Shown here: in pieces, positions 1 through 9,640 of the stretch
Numbering within the stretch: position 1 is the first letter of the stretch
Layout of the letters: every line of letters starts with the position of its first letter
DNA from: Stenogyne calaminthoides
Taxonomy: Eukaryota; Streptophyta; Magnoliopsida; Lamiales; Lamiaceae
Direction of reading: 5' to 3'
Length of the DNA: 64,000 bases
Assembly (NCBI GenBank): GCA_037126765.1
Contig: JBBCBC010000002.1
Location: 16,647,853 to 16,711,852 of the forward strand
Made by a program: the position numbers and the translations under genes
Notes under the pieces: generated by a model
The model's input: only the letters and a program-made list of their open reading frames with translations
Told to the model about the DNA's origin: nothing
The model's database searches: none

Positions 1-999
1 ATCAAACCTTTCCACGTTAATATCCGATCTTACTCTCCTTGAGTTGGGAAAAATGTGCTAAATGAGCACACATAGATGAGAAATGGGACATGAATTTTTG
101 TCCCCAAGTCTAGAGTAGCTTCTATTCCTAAGGTGAAGGACTTGATGGACCTGGATGGCGAGTTGAAAACCACCTATGTGCTTTCGTCCCCCAAAGTCAT
201 GGGAACGATCGACAATTGCATTGCATCGCCTCTATAAATTAACCAATGTTTTTCGGTGGATTCACCCATTCACCATACTTATCTTGGCTATCATAAAATC
301 TGAATACTTGTTTCAGTGAGGTGAACATGTGTGTCGGACTTAGCTTCTCGAACATGGGGATTGGTGGTGGGTTCTTTTGCCACCTTTTCTTTTACTTTCT
401 TTGCCATGATTGCGGTGTTAGTGGGCGAAAGCACAATGCCCTGAGAGTCTTTTCGATTTGTGCACTTGATGAGACTGGTCGGTCTATAAATAAACCCTCG
501 ATTGATCGATGACCAACTCTTTTCTGCACGTTTCCGCAAATTTCGTGGAACTAATAGACTTGGATCTTAGGGGTTGTGTCCCATCATGAGGACGTGGGGG
601 TCAGTCTCATGATTAAGTGGGGAAAAAATGAGGCGTCGATTTGTAAAAGTCCTTGACTACCCAATCGATGATGGATAAACAATTTAGTTCCTAATTTCTC
701 TTGTTCATTTATGATTCTTGACCTCACGGGTCTTCTTTACTCGGGATCGAGGCGGTCATGAGGTTTTTATCAATGAAAAGGCATTATTTGGCATGTTCAT
801 TGGTTTTTCCTCCGGGATCGAAATGCCTATTGATCGCCCGAATTCGGTCTTTAAATTGAAGAGCCTCGGATAATCCTTTAAAGCATTTTACCTTAAATCG
901 ATAAACGCTTGAATCGTCGGTTCCTTTACCGCGTGATAGACCCATCGATTTCGTCTTATCCCGATTCTTTTGGATCAAGTCGTCGGCCTTTTTGGTGGG
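1..999. other. Unassigned stretch, probably internal part of a minus-strand gypsy-like element
   Basis: I see no convincing coding region here. Short open frames exist on both strands but none carries a motif I recognise. Because a gypsy-like primer site and gag start lie just to the right and read leftward, this stretch is probably the continuation of that gag region, decayed or affected by the CAG/CTG-to-CG changes seen elsewhere. That is an inference from position only. Confidence 0.3.
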
Positions 1000-1308
1000 T
1001 CACCTTCTTCGAATGGTTTTCATCTTAACTTGCTCGCTATCAAGTGTGTGCAAGCGTCGATCATCATCATCTTGAACTTTCAACTTGGCCAACTCCTTTT
1101 CGGCCCTCTCATACTTGCTAGTGGCTTGGTTAGGCAAGAAAGTGATGGCCTTTGTAGTATTCCGAATGGTGTTTGGCGATATCTTCAAGATTGATGGTTT
1201 CCACGGTTTAATTTTTCGTTGTAAGTCGATGTTGAGCCACGATTTTTCGAGCATGAGGTCGGTTGTTCTATCCGGCCTCTCCATCTGAGTATTCCTAGAT
1301 TGAGGCAT
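1000..1308 (-). pseudogene. Gag N-terminus-like fragment of a Ty3/gypsy-type element
   Basis: This 102-codon frame starts with ATG about 60 bases inside a primer binding site and reads away from the LTR, the position expected for gag. The product begins MPQSRNTQ and has a charged, probably coiled segment near residues 64-80 (YERAEKELAKLKVQ), then ends early. No CCHC finger, protease or polymerase motif is visible in the remainder of the window to the left. The assignment rests on position next to the primer site and LTR rather than on a diagnostic Gag motif. It could be an untranslated leader with a chance frame. Confidence 0.45.
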
Positions 1309-1365
1309 TCTATTTCTTTTTTCTGCCTCGGTTTTTTAGGATTGTGTTTGGGCTGATTTTTTCTA

Positions 1366-1382
1366 CCCTCCTTCTAGCGCCA
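1366..1382 (-). other. Primer binding site of the gypsy-like element
   Basis: On the minus strand the sequence TGGCGCTAGAAGGAGGG lies two bases inside the LTR end (ACAACA then AT). It begins with the TGG expected of a primer site complementary to a tRNA 3' CCA end. It differs from the initiator-Met site used by the copia elements in this window, so this is a different superfamily, most likely Ty3/gypsy. The primer tRNA was not determined. Confidence 0.6.
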
Positions 1383-1384
1383 AT

Positions 1385-2050
1385 TGTTGTAAGTCGTATT
1401 TTGTGGAAAATATGATGTGGCGATGTATGTTACGACTTAACAAACAAAATAATGATGTGTCAAAAAAGCGTGCGTGTGTGTGGCGAAACACGGTATGAAG
1501 ATGACAACAAGGATTTGATGACCCGGTTAAATCGAAGTTGACTCGTCTCTTGGGGCGTACCAAGCCAGGATTATATTATTATGGTTTGGGGAGTGTGTCG
1601 ATCACAATATGTTAGTGACGAGCACAATGGTTATGTGATAGGGAGAATTGATACAAGAGTTATCTTTGGAAAATTTCTAAACCTTTTCTTTGTTCTTTGA
1701 GGGTCTATTTATAGTGTTTGGATGAGCTGGTGGTGTCCTGTCTTGAGCTTGTGGTGTCACGGCTATACGAATGGCTTCAATTTTCTTGATATCTGAGGAA
1801 TCTATGTGGTGTTGCCACGTTTCTGTTTTTTTCTTCTTTGGTTGACATTTGTCTTTACATGCTTAAAATATGATGCTTGTCATCCGTCTACTAGTGGTGA
1901 TTTGGGCGTCATAGATGACCCAATTCTTGTGCTAACTTGGTGGTGGTCTTCATGAGCGGATACTTGACAATTATGAGGGATTACGATTTGCGCTTCCTCG
2001 GTTTGAAGAACACTTGTGTTCATTCGGTGATTTGGAATCATCATGTGTTG
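1385..2050 (-). repeat. LTR of a gypsy-like element, right boundary approximate
   Basis: The left end is defined by TGTTGTAAG (minus strand: CTTACAACA), directly beside the primer site, so this is the 5' LTR of an element reading leftward. A TATA-like box (minus strand ACTATAAATAGA) is at 1704-1715, about 320 bases before the LTR end, consistent with U3/R placement. The right boundary is not sharp: no matching second LTR is in the window and no target duplication can be checked, so 2050 is an estimate. Confidence 0.5.
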
Positions 2051-2219
2051 ACCCGTGAAACCAAAACCATGGCCTTGATTATGTGCTCGCCCTAGGATCG
2101 ATTGGGCGAAAGATGATGATCCAATCTGATTTCGATCCTTCTCCGCTCTTGGTTCGGATCCGTTTTACGAATATCGAGGTTGTCTTCTTAACAGGATTTC
2201 TCTTGATCGTACATTGGGT

Positions 2220-2400
2220 TTTTTCCCCGTTTGTTGTAGTCGAAGCTTTGCTAGATTCCCTAGAAAAACCCTCATCGGACGTCAAAAGGCAAGACTTTGC
2301 CTTGTGTATGAAAGTGCGCCCAAAAACATGGAAGTATAAACTATTTGTCCACGAGTTCCGGAGGTTTGTAGTGAGCCATGTCTTCCCTTCCATACAAGTG
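2220..2400 (-). pseudogene. Degraded copia pol fragment (integrase C-terminal to linker region)
   Basis: This stretch resembles 45040-45250 of element D2 in the same orientation. Shared blocks include GTTTGTTGTA, a GCTTTGCTAGAT segment and CCCAAAAACATGGAAGTAT, in the same order. In D2 these encode the end of the integrase domain (VFGC...FLGYSSSSKAFRVYNKRTLVVEE). The copy here is diverged, with many small indels, and encodes nothing intact. It is on the opposite strand to the D1 polymerase that starts at about 2815, so it belongs to a different insertion. Confidence 0.5.
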
Positions 2401-2814
2401 TTGATTATCTTGAATAGCGGTTTGGTATCTTTCTTTCTTTTGGCGAGTTAATTACTCTTTGAGGCTTCGTCTTTCCTTCTCTGTTCGTTTGGTTTTCTGC
2501 TCAACCATTACCTATGTTCATTATAATCTTGATGAGTAGTCCTTTGTCGATTTTTTACAAAGGAGAGCATAATTTTTGCAATGTGATGGTATCTTGGTTG
2601 GCCTTCTCTTATGTAAGAATCACGGAGTAAACCTACGATTCGAAGTGTATTTCTTGTCCGTGATGGGCACCCTTGCGAAGCCTGATCAGATTGATGAGCG
2701 GAATGTGTATCCAGCTGGTGAGCACCTTTCTGATGGGCTAGCGGGCACTTTTAGTTTTACTGGTCCACGTGTTCGTCCATATACACGTGGTAGAATATTC
2801 CTGACCGAGCACAA
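2401..2814. other. Unassigned sequence left of the D1 pol remnant
   Basis: An 86-codon plus-strand frame (2576-2836) crosses this interval but has no recognisable motif. It may be the decayed linker between integrase and reverse transcriptase of D1, or unrelated debris. I found no clear match to the D2 linker. Confidence 0.25.
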
Positions 2815-4540
2815 CAGAAGGAACCAATCAAAATAGAAGAATCTCTACAGGATGTTAACTGGATTCTAGCTATGCAAGAAGAATTGGAACAATTTGAAAG
2901 GAATCAAGTTTGGATACTGGTGGACAGACCAACTCACCAAGATGTAATTGGCACCAAGTGGGTATTCAAGAACAAGAAAGATGAGAATAATGTCATAACC
3001 AAAAATAAGGCAAGACTTGTTGCTCAGGGGTATTCACAATCAGAAGGAATTGATTATGATGAGACCTTTGGTTGGGGATCGCTCGTCTATGGTGAAGTCA
3101 TTAAATTTGTCTTTACGGCATATCATTTTGCCCATAGAGGGTTTATTGTGTATTCGATGGATGTAAAGAGTACATTCTTAAATGGGGTACTAGTTGAGGA
3201 AGTTTATGTTGAACAACCTCCTAGCTTTGAAAAAAGGCTGGGTTTTGTAGATTCGGTGACGATTCTCAATTGATCGGGAAAGATTTAAGAAAAGCTCTTT
3301 ATGGATGCTTTAAAAAACAAGCTCCTCGAGCTTGCTTTATGATACACTATCTCGGTTCTTGATAGGGATGTGGTGAATTCACTAAAGGCGATGGATAGAA
3401 CCTTATTCAGAATAGAAGATGGAGAAGACATTCTGATGGTTCAGATTTATGTGGACGATATCATCTTCGGATCTCCCAAAAAGAGTTTATGTGATAAATT
3501 CAGCAAACTGATGCAAGGGAAGTTCGAAATGTCCATGATGGGTCAGATGAATTACTTTGTGGGTCTACAAGTTAGTCAAAATCTGAAGGGATATTCATTT
3601 GCGGATGAAAGGATACAATTAGGAATCTGTTGGCTAAGTTTGGAGTTCAAAAGCGTAAAGGAAGCCAAAATTCCTATGATATTTGGATTCAAGATGGATC
3701 GAGATGAGAATGGTCGAGGAAAACTAATCGAGAAAGAATCTGGGGCTCTCATTGGATCTCTACTATACTCAATTCTGATCGTCCTCGGCAACCATGTGTC
3801 TTTCAACCCCGGATATAACTGCTCTCTTTTGTTTTTGATGGGTGTATGTGCATTTCGGGTAAATCTGGATGCAAAGTTCCTTTCCTTCGGTGAATCGGTA
3901 CATGCTGTCGGATTTCTTAAGTATCGAAGGATTGGTTATCGATAAACCTTGGTTTATTCTACCCCATCGATGATAATCTAGAGTTCTTAGTGTATATTAG
4001 ATCTTCCGATTATGGAGGTTATAAGAATAGATAGAAAATCAACCTCGGTACATGTCGGTTCATAGGTATTTAAATGGGTTCATTGGCCGATCTCTTGGGT
4101 TTCAAAAAGCGATTTTGACATCGATTGCCTCGTCTCGTCTACTTGAGCGAGAATATATGGGCTGCGAGACATTCTTACTTGATTTTCATTCTTGAAATTC
4201 CCAAGATCTTTGCTCGTGGCTTAACTTCGTTGATAGACCTTGAGGATTATAACATTGTAGCTACTAACGTACCTATATTCTATGACAGTAATAATGTTAT
4301 TGCAATTACTCAGAACCCAGTTCTACATACAAGATGCATGCATGTGGATGTCAGACATCATTTTATAAGAGATCATGTTGAGAAGAAGAACATCAGAATG
4401 GAAAAGATCCATCTTGGGAAGCGCGGATCTCCTCTTCGATATTGTCGTAGTAAAGCCACTAAATTGAAGTCGATTCGGAGAGAATTATGCAATGAGTTAG
4501 GGCTTACGGACTTGAGTGATTTTTGGAGAAAGTGCGGTTT
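2815..4540 (+). pseudogene. D1 reverse transcriptase and RNase H remnant (Ty1/copia, SIRE-like)
   Basis: This is the 3' half of a copia pol. The RT begins near 2836 with WILAMQEELEQFERNQVW and NKARLVAQGYSQSEGIDYDE, and keeps the motif A aspartate in SMDVKSTFLNG near 3160. The frame breaks at about 3075-3110 and 3230-3370. It resumes with the catalytic YVDD box near 3450 and MMGQMNYFVGLQV. RNase H is scrambled from about 3790 to 4215; its C-terminal part is readable as FYDSNNVIAITQNPVLHTR and DHVEKKNIRMEKIH (4270-4410). Compared with the D2 copy on the other strand, most damage sits where D2 has CAG or CTG and this copy has CG, so some frameshifts may be consensus errors. No protease or integrase of D1 is recognisable upstream. 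Confidence 0.85.
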
Positions 4541-4724
4541 TTCAAAGAAATGTTTGGTGGGGTGGTCTCCAAGACCGAGTTCGATTAAGAAGGCGGCGAG
4601 ATAGAAAGAATCAGTTGAGTAAGGTACCTCAACTGATCCGATCTGATCAGAAAAGAGATATCAGACTAAGAGGGAATTAGGCAAAAATCACGTAATGAAA
4701 TCAAGACAACAATGGAATAAAAGA
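4541..4724. other. D1 spacer after pol, noncoding
   Basis: This is the start of the pol-to-aORF spacer of D1, rich in TGATC/CAG words. It carries no open frame with recognisable content. It leads into the 3' end of the antisense unit. Confidence 0.4.
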
Positions 4725-5255
4725 GTTTTTCATTGATAATGATCCGGAGGTCGAAATTTTCATTACAATAGACCCTGAGGTCAGTAGATAAACCCTAAAC
4801 CCTAAGAGACTTCCCACTTTAAATGAACACGAGTGTCATACATGAACACGAGTGTCGTACATGTGGTGCAAAACATTCAAGGGATTTAAAGGGCAACTTG
4901 GCTGGATCAAGCTTGCATATTACATGCCAGAGGTTGCTCCTAAATCCATATTACATGTTAGAAGTTGCTCATCATCGTTAAACCAAGTCATCTCGATCGG
5001 AGTCCAAGGCATAGACAGCTACATCCTTGATGGGGGCATTCTCCGATGAAGACGAGATCAGGAACAGGGGAAGCATAGGGATGGAATGAGAACCAGAGGT
5101 CTTTTGTGTTGTGTTAAAGAAGAGTATTGCCGGAGGACTCGCCGGAATCAAGGACTCACCGGATTTTCTCATGTGGAAGTTTGATAACGATAAATGAGGG
5201 TTGTATGTTTAAGTACAATGGGTTGTATGTATAAAACCTTCGTCCTATTTATAAA
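4725..5255 (-). promoter_or_regulatory. Antisense transcription unit in the D1 spacer (TATA box to polyA-like signal)
   Basis: Read on the minus strand, a TATA box (CTTTATAAATAGGA) at 5245-5255 is followed by an A/C-rich leader, an ATG at 5172, a 64-codon frame, and near 4725-4734 an AATGAAAAAC polyadenylation-like signal in T-rich DNA. The same arrangement occurs in the D2 spacer (41766-42545), in the same relative position and also antisense to pol. Conservation of layout in two copies suggests a real promoter rather than chance. A 20-bp direct duplication lies at 4822-4861. Confidence 0.5.
4978..5172 (-). CDS. Small antisense ORF of the D1 spacer (64 aa, unknown function)
   Basis: I do not recognise this protein. 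It starts MRKSGESLIPASPP and contains a hydrophobic-then-serine stretch (MLPLFLISSSSE) near residues 33-44. The D2 counterpart has a similar run (SLFPV near its start, then FTLLSSSSK), with loosely conserved spacing. The ATG lies about 75 bases downstream of the TATA box, typical of a plant leader. The C-terminal part is in sequence with the CAG-to-CG signature, so the true frame may be longer. It could still be a noncoding transcript. Confidence 0.35.
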   Translation of the reverse strand: MRKSGESLIPASPPAILFFNTTQKTSGSHSIPMLPLFLISSSSENAPIKDVAVYALDSDRDDLV

Positions 5256-6053
5256 GGAAAAGCAGGGGTGGAAATGCAATTTCAGAACTCTAGAGGCCCT
5301 TCAGAGAAATTGGCGTCGCAAGGTCATCATTACGGGACTATCACATCACGCCGACTTAGGGAATCGAGGCAACCATTCGACTCTCCGAGGATTAGGTTTT
5401 GGTGGGAGCACACATTCCAAGACCTAACTTGATCAGATTCAATCAGCAGAAATCAGATCACCAGATTGGATCAGATTGGATCAGCAGAAATCTGATCAGA
5501 TAAGTGGGACATTGTTGGGAAATACTAAGGATTAGGCAACCATCAGTAAGGTCAACAGTAATCAGGCAAACCAGATCAGGTGGATCAGATCAGTACACAG
5601 TGGTAACTGACTGATTACAATATCAGTCAGTCAGATACATTTTCTGATTTACCTTTATGCTTATTTTATGTTAGCTATTACTGTTCCCATTACTTTAAGA
5701 TGTCATGCCTGCAAGCATTAAATGCGGACGTGGGATTTTTGTGTTAAATTCATTTATTGCGAACTTTTAAGACCAAAAGTCTGCCGGTTTAAAATCCTTG
5801 ACCGCCCGATTTAATTACTTTTCAACCGCCTCAATCTTGATCGTCCAATTAAATCAAGGACACTCAAGTATCTTCAAAAATAATCGTGCAAAATGTTTTC
5901 TCTCCCATCCGTTTAAAACCCTAATACCCTTTCTCTGAAAACCTTTCGCATTTCAATACTTCTTAAAATGCAAATCGGTTCCAGAAAATTCTCTAACACT
6001 CAGAAAATTCAAGCGACTAATCTTACTTTTCAAATCCTCATATTGCTTTTCTG
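5256..6053 (+). promoter_or_regulatory. Presumed divergent promoter region and 5' leader of the D1 aORF
   Basis: This interval separates the antisense TATA box from the sense aORF. It contains CAG/TGATC-rich words (5430-5640) and then a pyrimidine-rich leader-like stretch (5890-6053) resembling plant 5' UTRs. A weak TTTAAAA motif lies near 5910-5917; a clear TATA box is visible only in the D2 and A counterparts. Confidence 0.35.
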
Positions 6054-6308
6054 GTAACTTACTCATCTCTGTTGTTTTTTATTCATGAATGGCATATCAT
6101 GATAGGATTATAGAATTTGTGTGCAGTACTCTTAATCGTGTACAAATGGGACTTGAATTGTTTATTTTTCTTATATCATGAACTATGCACACTGGGGATA
6201 GATATACATGTGTATGTTTCGCATAAATGTTGTTGTATATATAAAACTATGTGATTGATTATGCTTTTTCACTTAGCCCTAATTTTGTGTAATTGTTTAT
6301 GCCTTCAG
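6054..6308 (+). other. 5' UTR intron of the D1 aORF
   Basis: The interval starts GTAACT after TTTTCTG and ends CCTTCAG, four bases before the ATG at 6312. D2 has an equivalent interval (40649-40841, minus strand) starting GTAATT after TTTCTG and ending CGTACAG, three bases before its ATG. The flanking leader bases match while the intron bodies differ in length (255 versus 193 bp). This supports true splicing of the aORF leader. No transcript evidence is available. Confidence 0.55.
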
Positions 6309-6311
6309 AAA

Positions 6312-7267
6312 ATGGAATCATCTATAGTGCCATCGGAAAGTTGTGATTATACTTCCATGATCAATAATGTGATCGATGAGAAGTATGTCATATTCAATGT
6401 CACAAATGATCCAGAATCAAGGGAAATACTGGAATGTCTAAGAGCCTGTGGACTTGATCAATTCTACTATCACCATTTGGACAGTGTCCATATCATTGAA
6501 TCGTTGGAATTTCTGAGAAAGCTAAAGGAGACAGACAATAAGGAGTTATTCTCATTCGTCGATGGGACCAGAATCGATGTCACCAACAAGGATCTCAGAA
6601 GGATTTTTGGTCTTCAAATGGGCAAAAACTACCCTGATGAGTTCACAACTGGGATGTCAGATAAAGAGTATCTGCAGAAAGTGTTGTTGAGGCCTGGGAA
6701 CATCTCACACATTACAAATTTCAAGGTTCCCAACCTCCGAAGGAAGTATAGGCTGCTTTTCGAGATTCTCTCGAAGGTCATTCTTGGGATTGCTTTTAGC
6801 CCAGATGCTCTAACCCAGCAAAAGCAGCATGATATGACCGCAATCATTGAGAAGGCCCCAGACATGAACTGGATGAGGTTATTCAAGCATCGATTACTGC
6901 AGGAAACTGCAAAGTTTACCACAGACGAAAACAATCAAGTGGTGCTGACCAAGAACATCTCCAACATTCACAAGGTCTTGATAATCCTTGTTGATAAGCT
7001 TCCCAACTATCATTGGTCAGATATTGGGCGGAAGCAATACTTGGAGAGGTTCAAAGCTTTGCTACACAAGGATGAAGAACTGTCTGGGCAACCTGATGAT
7101 GACCTAGCCCCATATGTGCCGAAATCTAAACACACATCATCTGTGTAGACAGAAGGAAGAGCCCCACAAAAGGCCAGAACTACAAAGAGGAAACAGGCTG
7201 TGAGTAAGCCTTCTGACGCAGGTAAGAAGAGTCAGAAGAAACTCACTTCTATGTTGACAAAGGGGAC
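6312..7267 (+). pseudogene. D1 aORF, part 1 (N-terminal domain)
   Basis: This is the N-terminal third of the extra ORF that follows pol in the D/A group of elements. The start is MESSIVPSESCDYTSM just after the leader intron. Residues 30-280 are mixed alpha/beta-like and conserved in D2 (NDPESREILECLRACGL; RRKYRLLFEILSKVIL). No signal peptide or membrane span is seen, so a classical envelope protein is unlikely. A TAG stop at 7146-7148 falls where D2 has a CAG codon. The frame then runs on to the insertion of element A and resumes in phase at 18569. With all insertions removed the ORF is 1194 codons. The function is unknown. It may be a virion-associated or regulatory accessory protein. Confidence 0.7.
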
Positions 7268-9295
7268 TGTTGGTCTCGGTGCAAACGAGTCTTACACGTG
7301 TATGGGGGGAACTGCGTGTTGATGATTTTAAAACTTTTCTTCCTTCGAGGTCGATGGGTCGAGGTTGTCTGATGATTTGCCCCCGAGAAGCCTGAGACGC
7401 ATACGAGTCAAAGTCTACCTGAGACAGTGATCTTGAGATGCTTTCAGAAGCCTCAGATAATCCCAACTGAGCCTGAGTTTTCAGAGATCCTGAGCTGCTT
7501 GGATAGCTACTCGGATGTCTTGGAATGGTCGGCCCTAAGTTTATACTTTCGTTTTAAGCTTTCTTTGAAAACCTTCCTTTTAATGAAACGTTGATTAAAG
7601 GTCTGTGATGGGTTAGATGCAAGTTCCTTTGGATTGGTTCAAAATGAATATCGGTGAAAATATGCTTTTCGATTAAAGATATACAACAGATAATCAATGC
7701 GATCTGATGAAAGCAAATAACATGGCAAGTTATAGTAGTTCAGAGACTCAAGCTCCTACGTCCACTCTCTCTGACCTTCAGAAAAATTCCTTAACCACTT
7801 CCTAAGGTTTTCTGACTACCTCAATGTAGTTTACTAACCTTTCTATTTTGAGCTTTCTGACTACCTCTGTAGTTTACTTACTCAAAACACACACAAGCTT
7901 TCTGACTATCCAAGATAGTTTACTCACTTCTTCTCTAGAGTTTTCTGACTACCTCATAGTTTACTAACTCTTTACAACTCCAACTCACCAACAATCACAC
8001 TCAAACTACCTTACAAAGGGTTTGGGGTTTCTTGGTTGGTTTTCAACTAGGATGAGATATCCTTTACAATTAAGAACAATGCAAAGACTATGATATCTCT
8101 ACTAAGCTTTGGATATATCTTATCAAAACTAGGCTTAGTGAATGAGCTCTCTTCAATGTAAAGCACTTGGGAAATTCTTGGGTTTTCGAGTGCTTCAACT
8201 TGCAATAATAAGTTTGAGCTCTTGAGTTGCTTACAAATTTCCCGTAACCTTCAATGTAGAGGGTCACAAGTATTTATAGGCAAACACCAAGGTCACTCTT
8301 GAAAAACTATCCGTTGGAAGAGATAGCTTCATGAGTTTCCTCTTATGGTGTGTGATGAACGACTATTTTTAGGGTTTGAATACTCCCTATCATGTTTTAG
8401 GCAATATGCCTTTATCGACCGATCACCACTTTTTGCGGATGCTGGAACATAGTACTCTTGACATGCTTGATGACCTATCGCTTTGAGTGTCGATAAAAAA
8501 ATCTGATCTTTGTCTTCTTCTGATTGGCTCTTGTCTTCAGTAAATGTAGACAAACATAACGGCTCTTTTTGGTCAATAACTCTGAGTGATATAACCTTAA
8601 CAACACGTAGTTTTAGTTCCTTTTGTCTGCATGAGAATGTCTTGGGCAATATCTATTTTTTACGTGTATTCGCGTTTTTCGGTTTTGTATCCTTGGATAG
8701 ATATTATTGGTGTCTCGGAACATTCATGTTATCTTGAGCATTGATAGATTCCGAGTCTTGATAACTCTTGTGTCTTGATATCTTCTTTGTCTTGATATCT
8801 TGATCTTACGAGTCTTACGAGTCTTGATGTCTTACGAGTCTTGAGTCTTACGAGTCTTGATGTCTTCGAGTCTTGATGTCTTACGAGTCTTGAGATATCT
8901 TGATTGATATCTTTGAGTCTTCATCTTGAGTCTTGATTTCTCGAGTTTCATATTGAGTCTTGATTTCTCGGTTTCATCTTTGGGTCTTGATTTCTCGATT
9001 TCATCTTGAGTCTTGATTTCTCGATTTCATCTTGAATCTTGATTTCTCGATCTCATCTTTGGGTCTTGATTTCTCGATCTCATCTTTGAAACTTGAAACT
9101 TAAGAAACTTACTGAGTCTTCAGAATCTTCAAAATCTAACCTGATCTATATCTGCTGACTATACATGGTGCAGATAACATCCTGAACACTCTAAAACTGA
9201 ATCCTGACTCATCTATCATGATTAACCTGAACATGTCATACTCAGGGGTTTTGGGATCTAATCAAAATCTTCTTTATTAAATTCATCTCCCAACA
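7268..9295 (-). repeat. 3' LTR of element A (2028 bp)
   Basis: The LTR reads TGTTGGGAGATG...CCAACA on the minus strand. A TATA box (minus strand CCTATAAATACTTG) is near 8268-8281. The region 8755-9085 is a run of roughly 26-bp units built on GAGTCTTGATTTCTCGATTTCAT. Compared with the 5' LTR, segments at about 7300-7650 and 8330-9000 have CG where the 5' copy has CAG or CTG, for example ggtcgatgggtcgagg versus ggtcagatgggtcagg. Confidence 0.9.
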
Positions 9296-9640
9296 ATTTC
9301 CCCCTTTTTGATGATGCCAAAACCATCTTGTTACAAAAACACTTAACCTATACTCAGGTTTTAGTTTTTCCTATTACAGTACAAGAATGGCAATTCTCTC
9401 AACAATTTTCACAATAATTCTCCCAACAATTTCACAACACATCATAAGGCATATCAAAATATAAAGACATGTAAAAAGGTAATGAGTTATTATCTTTGAG
9501 CATAAAGATAAAGTTTCATTGATTATGTGATAACAGGTACAGATTACAATGAACTTATCAAAAGTAAAGACAAAAACAAAAGAATTACAAGAGTCTTCAG
9601 TCTTGGTCTTCAGTCTTCTTTGATCTTCAGCTCTAGCTCT
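9296..9640 (-). other. Polypurine tract and 3' untranslated region of element A
   Basis: The minus strand reads AAAAAGGGGGAAAT directly before the TG of the 3' LTR, a textbook polypurine tract at 9296-9309. The rest, up to the aORF stop at 9641, is noncoding and resembles 26649-26780 and 50271-50600, so it is a shared 3' module of several elements. Confidence 0.8.

Noticed and set aside
2083..2451. 122-codon plus-strand frame
   Set aside because: Overlaps minus-strand copia debris and has no recognisable motif of its own; likely chance.
4791..4806. AAACCCTAAACCCTAAG, resembling the plant telomere repeat
   Set aside because: Only about two units and inside a retrotransposon spacer; no longer array nearby.
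8755..9085. Regular short repeats in LTR A that at a glance suggest a CRISPR-like array
   Set aside because: Units are contiguous with no unique spacers, lie inside an LTR and recur in its partner LTR. This is a minisatellite in a eukaryotic genome.
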